Of a stretch of 64,000 bases of DNA, positions 1-13,161 are shown one piece after another. The notes beneath the pieces are model-generated. The model searched no databases. It saw nothing but the letters and a program-made list of their open reading frames with translations, and was not told the origin of the DNA. The position numbers and the translations under genes are program-made. The number at the start of each line of letters is the position of its first letter. The stretch's first letter is position 1. Source of the DNA: Moniliella sp. 'wahieum' (lineage: Eukaryota; Basidiomycota; Moniliellomycetes; Moniliellales; Moniliellaceae); NCBI GenBank assembly GCA_003971905.1, contig RSEE01000062.1, forward strand, positions 62,001 through 126,000, written 5' to 3'.

Positions 1-256
1 GATTGTGGGCAGAGCGGGAGAGGGGATTGTGTGCGAGAGACCTGACACGATAAAAGCGATTGGTAGCGAGGGACGCTTAGAGGAAGTGGATCGAGTGGCT
101 AGAAGTTTGCGCAGTGATGGTGTTAAACACACCTGCTATGCTGACCTTTATATATAGCGGACAGCCACGGAAGCCACAAGCTGGTTACGGTTATAACAAG
201 ACATGGAGGATGACCCCACGGCCTGCCCAAGGGAGACTTGGTGCCCGCATATTGGT

Positions 257-294
257 GATGCATGATGTCTGATGTCTGATGTGTGACGTGTGAC
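257..294. repeat. Heptamer tandem array, GATGTCT type
   Basis: Units of 7 bp (GATGCAT, GATGTCT, GATGTCT, GATGTGT, GACGTGT) follow one another and mutate gradually. This is a degenerate member of the 7-bp array family found across the window. Confidence 0.7.
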
Positions 295-995
295 TTTCGA
301 AGGGAGACGTGTGATGTACGATGCATGATCCAAATGATGTGGATGATTCATCGATGATCGATAGTGGATAACGGGCGGTTGCTGAGTCCATGCACCATGT
401 TACACCCGTTTACACCCTGTTCCATGTTACACCTTAATAGCTTCAAGCTTTTCATGCATCATCGATCATGTGCATGGTTTTTGATTTTTAAGGCTTAATG
501 ACTTGTCAATGAACGCGGTTAAGATGATTGTGCTACGTAGCAAGTCCGGAGCGCTGGCACGCGTTTGACGCTCGTGTCGCTCCAGCAGGCCAACCCAACC
601 TGCTGCACCATCCTCTGTGGAGCGCTGTAAGCATGCGATGAGCGCTGAGCGCGAGCGCTCAGGCTGAGGACTGCTTAATGACACCAATGATTAGATCGTA
701 AACATCAGGACAGTTGCACCCTCCCGTAGGTGGCTTCGGGGCCCCATACTCCCAGCGTGGATTTTTGACTCCGCATACAGGGTGTCTTCCTCTTCACGCG
801 CGTAAAACGGGACTTTTCCAAGCGTTCATCGCGATCACCGGGGGTGCTCACGGATCAATGTCACTCCTTGCTGCAGGCCTCGGAGGATCAAGAGCACCCA
901 CCGCCACATCGTGCCCACCGCCAAGGAGCCTGGCCTGGGCAAGTCTGGGCGCCGAGGCCCCCACATGTCGTAAGTCACGCGTGACGTGCCACCGA

Positions 996-1020
996 AACGC
1001 ATAACGCGTAACGCGTAACG
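996..1020. repeat. Heptamer array, ACGCGT + A
   Basis: The palindrome ACGCGT is repeated with a single A between copies (period 7), preceded by the variant AACGCAT. It fits the A-x-y-y'-x'-T plus one base rule. Confidence 0.85.
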
Positions 1021-1890
1021 CCTCAGGCTTGCGAACAACCTCAGTGTCTCAGCGCCTCAGCTCGTCTGTCGTTTCTAATTCGTGTCGCTCCGTACATTCA
1101 GGCGTACCCGCACCGCGTCACACAAAAATGCACGGTACGGCTCTCCTCCACAGGCCTTGGCGTGTCATTTTTACCTTGATCGATAAGATTAGATATGCCA
1201 ATATCTTATGCCAATGCGGCATGGGCACGTCTGTGCTTGGCGTGCTGTAAACTCAAATTGCGTCCGCGGGTTGTATAGACTAGACAAATTCCGAACAGAA
1301 GGAAGACAAGAGCCAACACAACAATTAAACATCCAAGCTTTTGGACTTCAACGTCAAGTTACCATGTGAAATTGGCATTGAAGCGATCGGACGGCGATAG
1401 CCAATCCCCTACTTCGCGCATCGGGGGTACCGGGTACCCTCCACGCCCATCGCACATTGCTTCCGTCCCCCCCCCCCGCGCCACCGCTGGCGTGATTTCA
1501 CAAAAGAAGCTTTTGAAGCTTGGTTCGCTCTCATATAGAGAAAGAGTATAACATGTGTATACAATGCCGTCTACCATGACGGTTATTCCCTTCGATCCCT
1601 ATTGCCCCTACATATAATACAGGATGCCACATGTGGAATGGGTCTTCTGGAGTAATGCAGCACCGGTCATCATGCATCATGGGAAATTTTTAAGGCCAAT
1701 TGGGCTCAAAATGATTGATTAAAGAATGTCGGTTTTTGAGGCAACGGTACTATTAGTGTACTCAGTCTGAGTGTACCTCGTCTCTTCATCTATCAGTACT
1801 CAGTTGTGTATTCAGTGAGTACACTAGTACTGACACCAAGTCACTGGTCACCGGCCGGTAAGGTCTAACCTTCGCTACACTTTACTTACA

Positions 1891-1910
1891 GTTACTAGTT
1901 ACTAGTTACT
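1891..1910. repeat. Heptamer array, ACTAGT + T
   Basis: ACTAGT repeats with a T spacer (GTTACTA read cyclically), about 2.9 units. Nearby, 1755-1850 holds scattered AGTACT and ACCGGT-like words in the same style. Confidence 0.85.
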
Positions 1911-2406
1911 GCCAAGCCGAGCAAGCATGCACTTATCTATGTGTGCATGCTTCCAAAAATAAAGTTTTAAAGGTCCCGGTCACCGGTCACATTCAACGAT
2001 CGAGGATTGTGCCCCAGTGCATATAGTTTGTGGTAATCACGCGTGATATGTGACCAAAAAACGATCTAAGACATGCTACTCACTTCTGAGATCTGACATG
2101 TGCATGTGAGAGCGTAGGTCTTTGTGGGTGCCGCCGGGATTGCTCGCACTTGACCCGTGACCGACAATCTGTCGACACGTCGTCCCAATCGGCTCGGCTG
2201 TAACTAACACTCGACACATGGTGCAGGCATGGAAATATGACGAAGTGCCATCCTCTTGCATCCGTTCAGCAACACCACCTTCCCCTAGTCTATGGTCAGG
2301 ATGAAGTAGTGAAGCTTTTCAAAAGCTTTTCAAGTTGAAGTTCGAAGTGTGACATTTGACACAGGAGTGTCATTCAGCTATAGCGAGCAAAACTTCAGGT
2401 GCACCG

Positions 2407-2441
2407 CAACGCCCTCAACGTCCTCAACGTCCTCAACGTTC
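2407..2441. repeat. 9-bp tandem repeat (TCCTCAACG)
   Basis: Three to four copies of a 9-bp unit, CCTCAACGT, end in an AACGTT palindrome. The period differs from the 7-bp family. Confidence 0.75.
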
Positions 2442-2647
2442 AAACATTTTGTTCACACATCATCCTGATCAGAAACGTACACATGCCAAGCGTCTCTGGG
2501 GAAACAATAATAGATGATTCAAGCACTTTTCTCGTCTCTTCGCTCGTGCCGGTTATGTTGAAGCCTAATGTGTAAATCGCTTATTGGAAGAGTAGAGGGG
2601 TTTTAGCGGGCCTACTTCCTGCGCCATGAAATTCATGAAGCTTGGTA

Positions 2648-2665
2648 CATGATGCATGATGCATG
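2648..2665. repeat. Heptamer array, ATGCAT + G
   Basis: Two ATGCAT palindromes separated by G and flanked by CATGATG. The same array type recurs at 5868-5894 and 56791-56819. Confidence 0.8.
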
Positions 2666-3072
2666 AAAGCTTGATGTATGCGAGAAGCGCGGCGCAATCC
2701 AGCGGATAACGGACACACCTTCAAGCTTCTCTGGCAAGCTTCAATAAGCTTCAATTACGACTTCTCAGCTTCAACATAACGTTCTTCAAGCTTCAACTTT
2801 CCTTCAGTGCCACAATGACGGTCTTTTCGGTTGCTCGCACCGGCTACCGGTTACCGGTCACCATGTACCTTTTGGACTTGAACGTTGAACCTGCCCCCCC
2901 TCTGTCGTTTAATATGTCAGCCTTTTCAACGCCAAGAACTGACATGCTGCCATGATGTCAAGCATATGCTGCGGAACAACGCGATCATCAATCACCGATC
3001 AACGTTCAACGTGTGCAACGGAGCGTTCACGAGCTTCACTATCATGATGCATGATCGTTAGAAACATTTTGT

Positions 3073-3104
3073 GATCGATAATCGATGATCATCGATCATC
3101 GATC
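3073..3104. repeat. Heptamer array, ATCGAT + C
   Basis: ATCGAT palindromes occur at 7-bp steps with mostly C or G spacers, giving alternating GAT-C-ATC odd palindromes. Confidence 0.8.
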
Positions 3105-3585
3105 TCATACCCAATCGGGCGTGCGAGCAACTGTGTCCGAGGACAGGGGCCGCACAGGCTGCTGGCAGATTCTTGTGCGCAGATACCACAGTGTGTGCTG
3201 CGTTTCTCTCGCGCAAGGAAGTTCTCGCTTTTCTTTTTGGTGGCCCCGTACACAGTTGGTCCATGCGCTCAAGCGAAGAGGGTGCCCTGGGGTGCCCGGT
3301 GCACGATGCAACTAGCAATACCCGAAATATCCGAGGCTGAGAGATGCTTGGCCGGAAGGTCCGGCGGAGTGTAGAACGTTATATATGGTAGGGCACCGAT
3401 ACCATCTGAGTTTTGGCGATATGGGGCACGAAGGCCAAAATGAGATATGGCACAACGGTCTCCTCGAGAGACGCATGACGTATGGTGCACTGCATGGTTT
3501 GGGTGCTGCGTTGTGTTGCATGTTGTGCATGCATGTTAGATGGATTTTCTCATCTTTTAGCATGATATGTGATGCACGGCGTGCA

Positions 3586-3613
3586 TCACATGTGACATGT
3601 GACAAGTGACATG
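3586..3613. repeat. Heptamer array, ACATGT + G
   Basis: ACATGT repeats at 7-bp period with G spacer (TGTGACA read across units), ending in a degenerate AAGTGAC unit. Confidence 0.8.
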
Positions 3614-3894
3614 CGTGTATATGATAGCGATAGCTGTACCACAGTGCTACACCCTGCTACATGCACTCTACACCCTACCACGCCCTACTACACCTCGGCC
3701 CCAAGTGCCAAGATTTGGAAGAACAAAGATTTCTTCCCGTTTCAGCAGGGTGCATGTTTCAGTGAGTCCGCCTGGGTCAGCGGGTGCGGCTTTCCCGAAG
3801 GCTTGGCAGGACAACAGAACCCTGGCGTGTTGTCTTGTTCAACGTTCAACCGTTCAACATTCTCAACTTATGAAAAGGTCAATTATATCCTTCA

Positions 3895-3946
3895 AAGCTT
3901 GAAGCTTGAAGCTTTAAGTTAAGGATAAGGCCGGTAACCGGTAAGG
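3895..3946. repeat. Adjacent AAGCTT+G and ACCGGT+A arrays
   Basis: AAGCTT copies with G spacers at 3895-3920 decay into GCTTTAAG. Ten bases later ACCGGT-like words with A spacers (3931-3946) start. Two palindrome types side by side argue for one generating process. Confidence 0.8.
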
Positions 3947-5752
3947 TCTAAGAGGCGCTATAAAGGCTGCTTAAAGCACGCAGACCCCAAGGTGAAAAGA
4001 ACCCAGCTATAAAGTACGCGGCACTCAAGAGTCCTTATGTCATCGATGAGACGCTCCGCCGGCCCAGAGGCCAGCCCCGCAAGGCAGCTCAGGGACCACA
4101 GCTTCACCATCATGAGTTAAGCGAAGTATCAATGTGGTTGGAAGGGAGGTGTGAAGTCCACACGCACTGCAAACGCCCGAGGGAAGAGAGGTATCCATCG
4201 GGCTCTTTGCATATGGTGCGAAGCCTGAAGCTGACTAGTGAGGGTCAATTGATAAGGATTTTTTGTTGGCTATGTGCATATATACACATGTGTGAGAAGT
4301 ATGACAGAGAGTCACCCCGATCGAGACAGCTAAAATAATCTACTTCTCGTTCGCCATCTCTTCGCGTAATCGCGACTCTCACATCAAACCGGCAACCCCG
4401 TTAACATATCCGCATTAATAGGCTAAATTGTATATAGAACTTCAATTAGGGACGAACAAAAGCTGCTCCCGCGGGGCTGGCTCAGCGCTCATCGATCATC
4501 CCGCATATGTCGCCCCAACCCAACCAAAAGGTGTTATATATAGTGGTGTTGCCAGTATATGCCAATACTTCCGAATACATAGTCAGTCGCTTAGAAACTG
4601 GATTTTTATATAGCGCGAGCTGAGACGAATGAGCGTGGTAGACACACGAAGCGATGAACGTTGAACCATCTTCAATGAAACTCTTCTTCAGAGTAAGATT
4701 CTTCCAATTCTCAAAGATCTTGTTGGCAGTCTTGTTCGTGACATAGTACACCTACGTGTTGCCATGACAACATAGGGGGAAGACAATCTCTGAGCGTGCC
4801 CCTGATACTTTTTCATGTAATAACATTCTGCTATCTCCAACGTTCGATTCAGCACCTTTCCCACGGTTCCACTAGCGTTGCCGTCTCATCATATATTCCA
4901 CCTTCGGGTACGCAACATTGATCCCATTTAGTACTTGTATACTCGAAAGTTCTCCATATACTGCGTGGCCCACCTACACATCCCTAATTATCCTAAAGCT
5001 CCTGGTCGTCCCACCCTGGCTCACTCGGTAGCGCTACACATCGCCCAGTCCCCCTGTATCATGGCTCCTACTCATCCACTCCGGAACCGGCTCACTGTTG
5101 AGATTATGTCATCCCGGATGGAGCGCGCAATTTTGAGGACCGTCATCCGTATGCGACCTCGTGCAACGCCTCCGCAATTTGGACTGGGTGAGAAGTTCAG
5201 ACCAATATGGACTCCAACAATGATCTCAATCCACATTGGAACACTTTTTCTGCGCTAGGAACTCCACAGAGCGCATGTGTGGCCCTGAAGACCAATTTGA
5301 GTTGACCCTGTTTTTCGGTGAACTCGAGGCACTTGGACCTGGCGTCGAAGAAAGCAAAGTGTATGGTTGAACGCATTTGCTGTGCTCACAATCACATTGC
5401 CATCCGCCGCATTGAGGTACTTGAGTATAGGTCTTTTTGGTCATTCTCATTTTACATCTTCCAGCCGCTCGGGCACTGGGTTGAAAACGCGTTCACCGTG
5501 CACGCGTCCGTGCGAGCCGCGAAAGATTTGGGATCTAACAGCTCAAGCATCCTATTGCACAGTTAATCCAAGTCGCTCACTCGCTCACTCGCTCGCTCGG
5601 CCATCAGCGCTCTCGTCTGTTCGGACACAAAAAGCAATGAAGTGCTCGCGGCGTTTTCAAGCCACAATCCGCCAACAAGGATGAAGCTTGAAGTTATGTA
5701 AAGCGACCGGTGACCGGAGTATTATTGGCGTGGTCGATAACCGAATCGATCA

Positions 5753-5834
5753 CCAGTCACCGGTCACCAGCTATCGAAAAGCTGGTCACCGGTCAGTACT
5801 CAGTAGTCATAGTCACTAGTCACTGGTCACCGGG
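5753..5834. repeat. Mixed ACCGGT / AGTACT / ACTAGT array
   Basis: A run of period-7 units switches palindrome several times: GGTCACC units (ACCGGT + C), then AGTACT + C, then AGTCACT units (ACTAGT + C), then back to ACCGGT. Confidence 0.85.
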
Positions 5835-5867
5835 GTAATGTGTGCATGTGGCTTGTGATGGTGTGAC

Positions 5868-5894
5868 ATCATGCATCATGCATTATGCATCATG
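5868..5894. repeat. Heptamer array, ATGCAT + C/T
   Basis: Three ATGCAT palindromes at 7-bp period with spacers C and T. Confidence 0.85.
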
Positions 5895-6160
5895 CCACTG
5901 CAAAATGACTGTGGGGCCTGGGGGCGCATATCCCGCCCTGCTCTGGCCTCCGGGCGTATACGGGATGTCCACAATGTCCAACGCTGGGCTTGAGACTGGA
6001 AACGTATGAACGGGCAATATGGTCGGCCTCAGCGCCTCAGCCTGAGGCCTGAAGCCTTGGCATCTCGGCGCCGGTGATGTCACATGGCACAACTAAATGG
6101 CACACATGCCTCTTCAGCGTCTCAGCATGCCACCTCAAGCTCCAACTTGAAGCTTCAAGG

Positions 6161-9100
6161 CCTCCACATTCTATCTTGCGCTCATCTCGATCGATCCGGT
6201 AATCATAAAAAGCACCTTCTCGCTCGGCCTCTCCTCGAAGCAGTGCTCATCAACCTGTGACCGCTGAGCTCACTTTTGCCAGCGCTCAAATGTTCCTACG
6301 CCTGTGGGACCTAATATAAGAATCAGGCCTGAATATCCTGAATCATGAATACTAAGTCCACCGCAGTGAAGGATCGCTCCTGGTGCCTCACAGCCACTGT
6401 CAACGTGTCAACCAAAACCTTCTTGATAACGGCAAAAGTTTCCAGCTGTGTCGTATATATGCTTCTGGATGATATGCTTTTCATGAAGCATTATGGACTG
6501 CCAGGGAGCGAGAGAGAAACAATCTGTTTCTCACAGTTGGAAAACACATATAATAGTAACCCAAAAGAGCACGCCCTCAGCCTGTTCCTCTTCCTCTCCC
6601 TCCCCTGTTTTTGTAGATGACGAAACTTTTGAATGACTACTATATAAGGCAGGTGAGGCCCTGATGCCTGATGCCCCCTCTTTGTCTCCACGCGCGCATT
6701 TTCCCTCTTTCTATGCTCCACGCAAAAGCCTTCAGGGTGCAGGGACCAAATGTTCTCTGTCCATGAGGTAAAGCCACCATTCGCACGCGGTCTTTGTTGC
6801 ACAAATGTATAGTACTATACACCGACACACATGCGTCGAACGTTGTAGTTCGCACTTAGATCAATTTAGTTGTACTGTCCTCGGATATCAGACGCAAAAC
6901 CAGCATAATCGAATACATTTTCACTGAAGGGGAAACGGTGGCAATGGAGGTCAAAGAGACAAGAGTACGAGAGGCTTTCCAAAGGAAAAGCCTGTGTGGA
7001 CAACAGGTCTGATCCGGTGGCCGTAAATTATCTCGGGAAAGCTACAGCAAAACGGTCTCCAATGTAGCCATGGATGCACATAGGGCTAGAGGCTATGCAG
7101 GCAAGACGACTAGGCCAACTATAGGAAGTGTGTTCCCCCTTCCCCCTCTCTCTATGTAGAGTACTGACATAATGCGATGCAGACGGTGTCTGGTGACGCA
7201 TTTGATGCATATAATTGTGCAAGAAGTCAAAAGGAAATTCAATGATGCACATTTGTGCATCAGGGGGATTGAAATGCTCGGGTCAATGTCGATGTACAGC
7301 AAGAGGTCTTTCGACTGAGACGAAGATACTTGTCAAAACATGCCAGTATGGGCGCTGTGGACCTTCGCCAGTGAGCGCCAAGAGCATAGTTGGAGCTTCG
7401 GGCGCTCTCAGTCATAGGCTTCCTCATATCCGCTAGCAACTGGCAGTGTGTGGTTCCCCCGGGCGGAAATCCAACATTTGAGACCCGCCCCATTCTGGAA
7501 TCCTCGGCTATTGTGTTCGCTTCGGCTGTCTTCTTTTCTAACTCCCTTTCATTCCCTCCTTCTCTCTACGCTCTATTCTCTACTTCTACTCTTCACCAGC
7601 AACCAATCATTATCGATGATTCATCTAACCTCTGCTCTTGATTGCCATTTTACTTGGCATCAGCGGGGTTTGTGGCAGTAGTGTGATCGACCCTCTCCGG
7701 CTCACCTGAACGGAAAACGCGTTCGGTTTACCGCATTTTCTCTCTCGCGGCACGATAACCATTGCTGGGGAGGAGGGCCCCTTTGTATGCTTTGACAATG
7801 TTGCTCTCCAGATTGTTCTACACTGGAAATAATGGTTTGCTGGAACATATCTTTCCAATGACGCTGGCCCCCTTTCTTAAATCTCGTCCCACCTTCTCTG
7901 AATACCAGCCATAACCTCTGTTGGTGACATGTGGTCGGTAGCACCGACATTTTCTATCTGGCCAGCCCATGTGCCACTACCAGTGGAACGAGAGGCTGCA
8001 CAGGTCCCGATATCAGACGTTCCTCTTCTCCAGGCCCATCCCCCCCATTCACCAAGACGAGACGAGACCGAATACGACGCAAAGAGTTCGGGCTCGTGTT
8101 GTAGCGTCGCAACACTATATGATCGCACCCCGTAGGAATTTTCGCAACAGTAAGTAAGGTGCACAGCCTGTGTGGTCCCCCCATCATATGTGTCCAGGCA
8201 AAAAAACAAAACCAAAATATTACCGTGTTTTTGTCGAAGGACCAATGGGATCCTTATCTTGAGAATTACTAATGGTATAGGCACGTTTGAAGCATCCCCA
8301 AAGTACAATCTCGTAAAAGGAGTGATGTGGTGTGGCCTGTACAGAGGCCAGAGACAGCTTAATGAGGGTCGATGGGGGGGAACTGGCTCTTGAATTGAAA
8401 GTCCGGTGCTGAAGTACTCTTCGGTTGCTTCCGGATATCTCCCCTAATGTTATACCACATCCATGCGCTGGGGTATTAAGCATGGTGCTCCTCTTGGGAT
8501 CGCTAACAGGATGCGATATTAGTCCATTTGATTGTGACGACTAAGATAAGATGTGGGGCGGATGACCCATCTGAAAAGACAGGTTGTCGAGCCCCCTGCC
8601 TGAGCCTGTGCCCCCCCCTTTGCCTTCCTCGCCCCCGACTTGCTCCCCCCATGTGCCACGGGGCGATACTACGCAGCAGCCACCAGAATATTTCCGTTGG
8701 CGCCGCTGTTGGATATCGCACGCTCTCGGCTTCTGTTATACTAGCCGGTGATCGACGTGATCCGTGTACGCGATCGCGCCGGATTTACCTTCAAAAACCG
8801 ATGTGGTCTCCAACAGACCACAGCTTGGCCGTTTGCCTATTGTGTAGCTCGCGGGCCAACTTTGCCTGCCTACATAAAGACCCCCGCTCTGTACTGAGAA
8901 TTCATAGGGGGCGAGCAACCAATCGTCTTGTCCTGCGCCCCCCGTCAACTGGCCTCGCTTGGACTCAGCCTGGGAACGCGACCGCAAGCAAGGCAGAGGG
9001 GCGACGACCCTTTGGGGGCGAAGCACGCGCTTCGGGCCTACGTTTGATCCCCTTGTCCGGCGAGCTAAGACGGCTGACTCCCTCTCGGGCCATGTCAGAC

Positions 9101-10434
9101 AAGGTTCTCTTCGTCCAGGAGGCCATGCCGTTATGCTACGGATCTACCTCTTATTCCCTGTTCTGACCCCTCCGACCCGATTAGATCGTTCCCAACACCG
9201 TCAACACCTTTACGGTCTTCGATAGTAAAGGAGGCGGATCGCTTTGGATGCCAATGGTACTCACATTCAGGCTGCATGGAATGGTGCTTGATATACCAAA
9301 GGGAAAGGAGAAGCAATCGCACGGTATATCATCGCATGAGAGTCGGAGGGAGAGATACACAAAGGGGTCAAGACCTAGAACAGGGTCACACGCACAGCCG
9401 GTGCGTATGTGTGTGTGAGCCGTCAGACCGATCGTCCTTGCCCGGCGACCGAGGTGGCCATCGACGCGATACGCATCCTTGGCGACAACACAACAGTCGC
9501 ATCTTGTGCCTGTTTGGCTGTCGCTCCTCCAGTACTCACACTGTGCTCTATTTTGGAACACAGGTCGTCTCGCCTCTTTCTACTTTTTCAATCCCTTGCT
9601 TTTCCCCGTTCTTATATATGGCCTTTTGGCTCTCTTTTAGTCCCCGCCGTTTGCCTGTAAAAACGGTTTGGTGCCCTCCTCGCGGTCCATGGCTATTGGC
9701 GTCTTCTCCTCCCGGTTCTCATCAATTATGGTTCAATCCACTGGCATCGTCCTCTTCGAATTGCTTCCATCACCCAATCATCCAACTTCCACCGTTTCTC
9801 CGAGCTCCCAGAACCCAAAAGCAATGATGTCTCCCTCTGCCCCCTCACCTGTACCCGAGTCCGAACCGCGCTTCAGACATGCCACTACTTACCAACGGTA
9901 CAGTACATTACGCAACTTGTCATACAACTAATGAGCCGCTGCATCTGCCAGACACCACAAAAAGCCTCTCCTTGTCCTCTTTTCACTCCGCATGTGTGAG
10001 ATAATTCGATACTGCACCTCTCAGTCGTCGTAGTTCGATGGTTCCCATTGAACCGTCAGTTACGAGAAGTCCAGCGCACTCACGTCCCATATTGACGTGG
10101 AGACGATAACTTGATCTAACCAAACCGTGTGCGCCGCTGACACTAATAGAGGATGCCAGTGTTCTGGCCGTGTGTCTGTGCGCCTTCCTTTTGTGCTCTC
10201 TTGCGTTCCTGTCCCCTCTTCTGTCTTAATTCTCTCCACGACTGACGCCGCTTCCACACGACATTTCGTTCATCTCCGTGCTCATGATCAGCTCCCTAGC
10301 TCTTTCAACCAGTCGAGACCATCTGATTGCGGCCGGCTGAGCAGAGCGCAACTCTACCTACCCACACGCACGCCTTTGGTTTGGTAAATGCATGCTGACG
10401 ACAATTGGGGATTGATCAATGCATCGCGCACCGA
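6161..10434. other. Gene-free stretch
   Basis: I see no supportable gene. The largest open frames (for example plus-strand 8528-9166 and minus-strand 7877-8308) have no recognisable domain, unconvincing composition, and overlapping frames on other strands. No heptamer arrays of note lie here, unlike the first 6 kb. A low-expression or lineage-specific gene cannot be excluded. Confidence 0.5.
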
Positions 10435-11285
10435 CTACTGCGCCATGAAGCCGCCATCGACGAGGTACTCGGCGCCGGTGCAAAACTTGGCCTCGCTGCT
10501 GGCCAAGAAGAGACACATGTTGGCGATGTCTTCCGCTTCGCCCAGGTGGCCAATAGGATGCATATTGACAATGCTCTCGTTGACGACGCCCTCGACCATG
10601 GGTGTTTGAATGAACCTGTTAATGACACCGCTCTGGGGTCAGTATCCCCCCAATGGATCGAGTACACTCTACGACAGCTTCTACAGGGTGGAGAGAGATG
10701 TACGTACCCGGGATGAACACTGTTCACGCGAATGTTATGTTTGGCGACCTCCAGCGCAATTGTCTTGGTCATCAAACGCACACCTCCCTTAGTGGCACTG
10801 TAGGGGGAGAAGGAGGGGAATCCTGCAAAGCCAAGGATCGAAGACATGTTGATGATGCTTGCACCACCCTCTGTCGGAGGCTGGTTCGTCTTCATGAGCT
10901 CTACTGAGTGCTTGCAGCCGAGGAACACGCCCGTCAAGTTGACGGACAAAGTGCGGTTGAAATCCTCAAGGGAAACATGTTCAACTTCGACTTGGGGTCC
11001 CTTGATACCTGCATTGTTAACAAGAATGTCAAGGCGGTGGTCGACCTGCTTGATGGTAGCCAAGGCAGCCTCCCAGTCCGACTCGCTCGAGACATCGAGC
11101 TTGAGGCTGGTGGCTTTGCCTCCCTCTTTGACAATCGCCTCAGCAGCCTTCTCGCTGTGGGCAACGTCGGCAAGCCAGACTTTGGCACCTTGCTTGGCCA
11201 GTACCCGGGAGGTCGCTTGCCCAATCCCGCTCGCAGCGCCCGTGACGAGTGCAACCTTGTTGACAACACGGCCGGGAAATGACAT
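10435..11285 (-). CDS. Short-chain dehydrogenase/reductase
   Basis: Classical SDR of 252 residues, the normal length, probably an NAD(P)-dependent alcohol/ketone or 3-oxoacyl reductase; substrate not predictable. Visible motifs are the TGAASGIG dinucleotide-binding turn (residues about 15-22), the NNAG structural motif (about 90-93), the catalytic Ser in the INMSS segment, the catalytic YSATK pair (Tyr and Lys), and the VNSVHPG loop after it. A 92-bp intron (10707-10616, GTACGT...ACAG) splits the HPG codon; splicing restores HPGFIQTPMV and the C-terminal CTGAEYLVDGG motif typical of SDRs. The unspliced frame would read into noise. This is the one sizeable gene in the window that needs no frame correction. 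It stands alone, with the next gene 1.9 kb upstream in divergent orientation. Confidence 0.9.
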
Positions 11286-13161
11286 TTTTGGTGTATAGTG
11301 CAGATGCTAGACCAGTAAAGTGGCGACGGACGCGGGTGGAGGAGAATCCTTAATTGGGGTGGGTGGAAGTGGATAGATGGAGAGAGTTGGTAAGCGTGAA
11401 GCGTCGGGGTAGGGGGGGGGTAATGATTCCTCATGGATGGAGAGAGGGTATATATATTCCCGAGGTGTTGCAATTAATGGAACCATAGGGAGGCCCGTGT
11501 GCGCTACATGATGGACGCCCCAACGCAGCACATGTTTGGGGAGGCGAGAACTGGCAGATAGTCGGCTATGAAGTTGTGCCACCACAATATACTACGCTGT
11601 ACCTTAAATGGCAAGTGTCACGATTTAAGCTTCCAGACCCCAGGCTTCGAGCCAGCTTGACACATGTCTAAAACGTAGCTTGACAGGTCGCTGGTGCATG
11701 TCATTAGAATGTGGGGAGAGATGCTATCATGGATGCAAAATGTGGGGAGAGATGCAATAAATGCTAAGTGCCATCCTCTCTACGATCGAAGTTCTAATAA
11801 GCGCTAAGCGCCCTACTTCCTCACAGCGCCCTCAGCGCCCTCAGCGTTCAGCGCCTCAGCACCAGCCCTCACGGAATAGCCGGATGCGCCCAGTGCACGG
11901 GCCAGTGTAGCAATGCAAGTATGCCAGAACGCAAGCGAGACATCGGATGAGTCTCTACGATGCAGACAGCGGATACAGCGGATGTGAGAGAGAGGAGGAG
12001 TATCGAGTACAAGCGGGAGCGGGTACAGGTGGTGGGAAGGCAAATACAGGCGTTGCTACAAGAAGAAAAGAACCCTTCTGAGTAGGGAAGCTAACTGAAG
12101 AAGACCTAGCCACAGAGCCACGTGGAAACACCAGGGGGGGGGGGAGGTAGATATGACATACACATTCTTTGGAGTATAGAGAGACCTGGCCCTCCCCAAT
12201 CGCAATTGTTACGGGGCGCTCTCTGGTTATTTTCGGACACTGAGCCCCGCATGTCGTATTAGACATCTCAGCCCAACACACGTCAGTCCTGCTAGACTAG
12301 CGAGAGAGAGAGCCAGACGCGACCTGATCTGAGTCTCAATGGAGATGTGGTTCACCGCTCGTATGTCTACCATCACGCTCATCCGTATCCACACGTTCGG
12401 CCTTGGGTATGGGAACGGATGGCGGGTACCGGAGGGCCCTGATCTCTCCCCTTAAGCTCTGTCAATGATATATGGTTACAGTATAGAGATGAACAAAGGG
12501 GAAAGGGAAGAGCGAGATATCTAGGGGGTGCACAGGGACTTGAGCGCTTGAGCGACGACAGCTTCTCAATCCTGCAATCCGTCGACATCACTTTTGCGAG
12601 ACGCGAGGAATAGGGAAGGACGTAGCGACGAGGCCGAGGGGCAGTCTTGCGCAAAACACGGTGCTTGCTCCTCCATGTCGCACTCGATTGCGGGCACAGT
12701 CTGGCCTGGTGGACAGGACGTCGCTACGCCAGGACATGGGGGGATGCGGGTGGGGTGGGTGGGCGGCCAGCTGGTGAGCAAGCGAGGATCACGTGCGGGT
12801 GCTGCCTGAAAGCGCGTGTTGGGGTCAACGTTTAACGCAGGACGCACTAGGGTTAGCCGTCTGTGCTGCAGTTGGGCTGGGGCGCATGTACTTTCACGGG
12901 GTTGGGTTAATGCAACGCCGCTCACTCGCCCCGTGCAGCGTGCGGGCGGTGGCACGGGGACAGTGGCCGGTGGAGTGCCAGTGTGTGGCTGCCGAGTGCC
13001 GTGCTGTCCGAGGCTGGGCGGCAGACACGCGTTATGCTTCCCGCGTTGCTCGCGGCCGCCTGTGACATGTGATGGCACGGACATGTCAATCATATCAATA
13101 CCAACCCCATATCCGTCGCAGTGCTCACTGGCTTCACTCGCTTCCCTCCCCCTCCCCCGCC
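11286..13161. other. Intergenic between SDR and hydrolase
   Basis: Divergent promoter region of about 1.9 kb. It contains CAGCGCC-type short repeats at 11825-11860 and some G runs, but no recognisable gene. Minus-strand frames around 11955-12654 lack domains. Confidence 0.5.
11449..11457 (-). promoter_or_regulatory. Possible TATA box of the SDR gene
   Basis: TATATATA lies about 165 bp upstream of the SDR start codon in otherwise GC-rich DNA. Position is plausible but not proven. Confidence 0.35.

Larger units (their letters stand above)
1..6160. other. Gene-free, array-rich flank
   Basis: No open frame here carries a recognisable domain, signal peptide or convincing intron structure; the longest frames (under about 110 codons) overlap one another on both strands. 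The DNA is instead dense in short palindromic words in tandem (ACGCGT, ACTAGT, ATGCAT, ATCGAT, ACATGT, AAGCTT, ACCGGT, AGTACT), listed separately. The stretch 5050-5570 has some coding-like pieces in shifting frames and could hold a decayed gene, but I could not identify it. The density of repeats suggests a heterochromatic or subtelomeric-like segment; that is inference. Confidence 0.6.

Noticed and set aside
5050-5570. Coding-like fragments suggesting a decayed gene
   Set aside because: Fragments change frame repeatedly and match nothing I recognise, so no gene is called.
1-6160. Telomeric repeat tract
   Set aside because: No TTAGGG-type or other telomere-like run is present; only palindromic 7-bp arrays.
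8528-9166. 212-codon plus-strand open frame
   Set aside because: No domain, signal or intron pattern; composition like the surrounding non-coding DNA and overlapped by open frames on the other strand.
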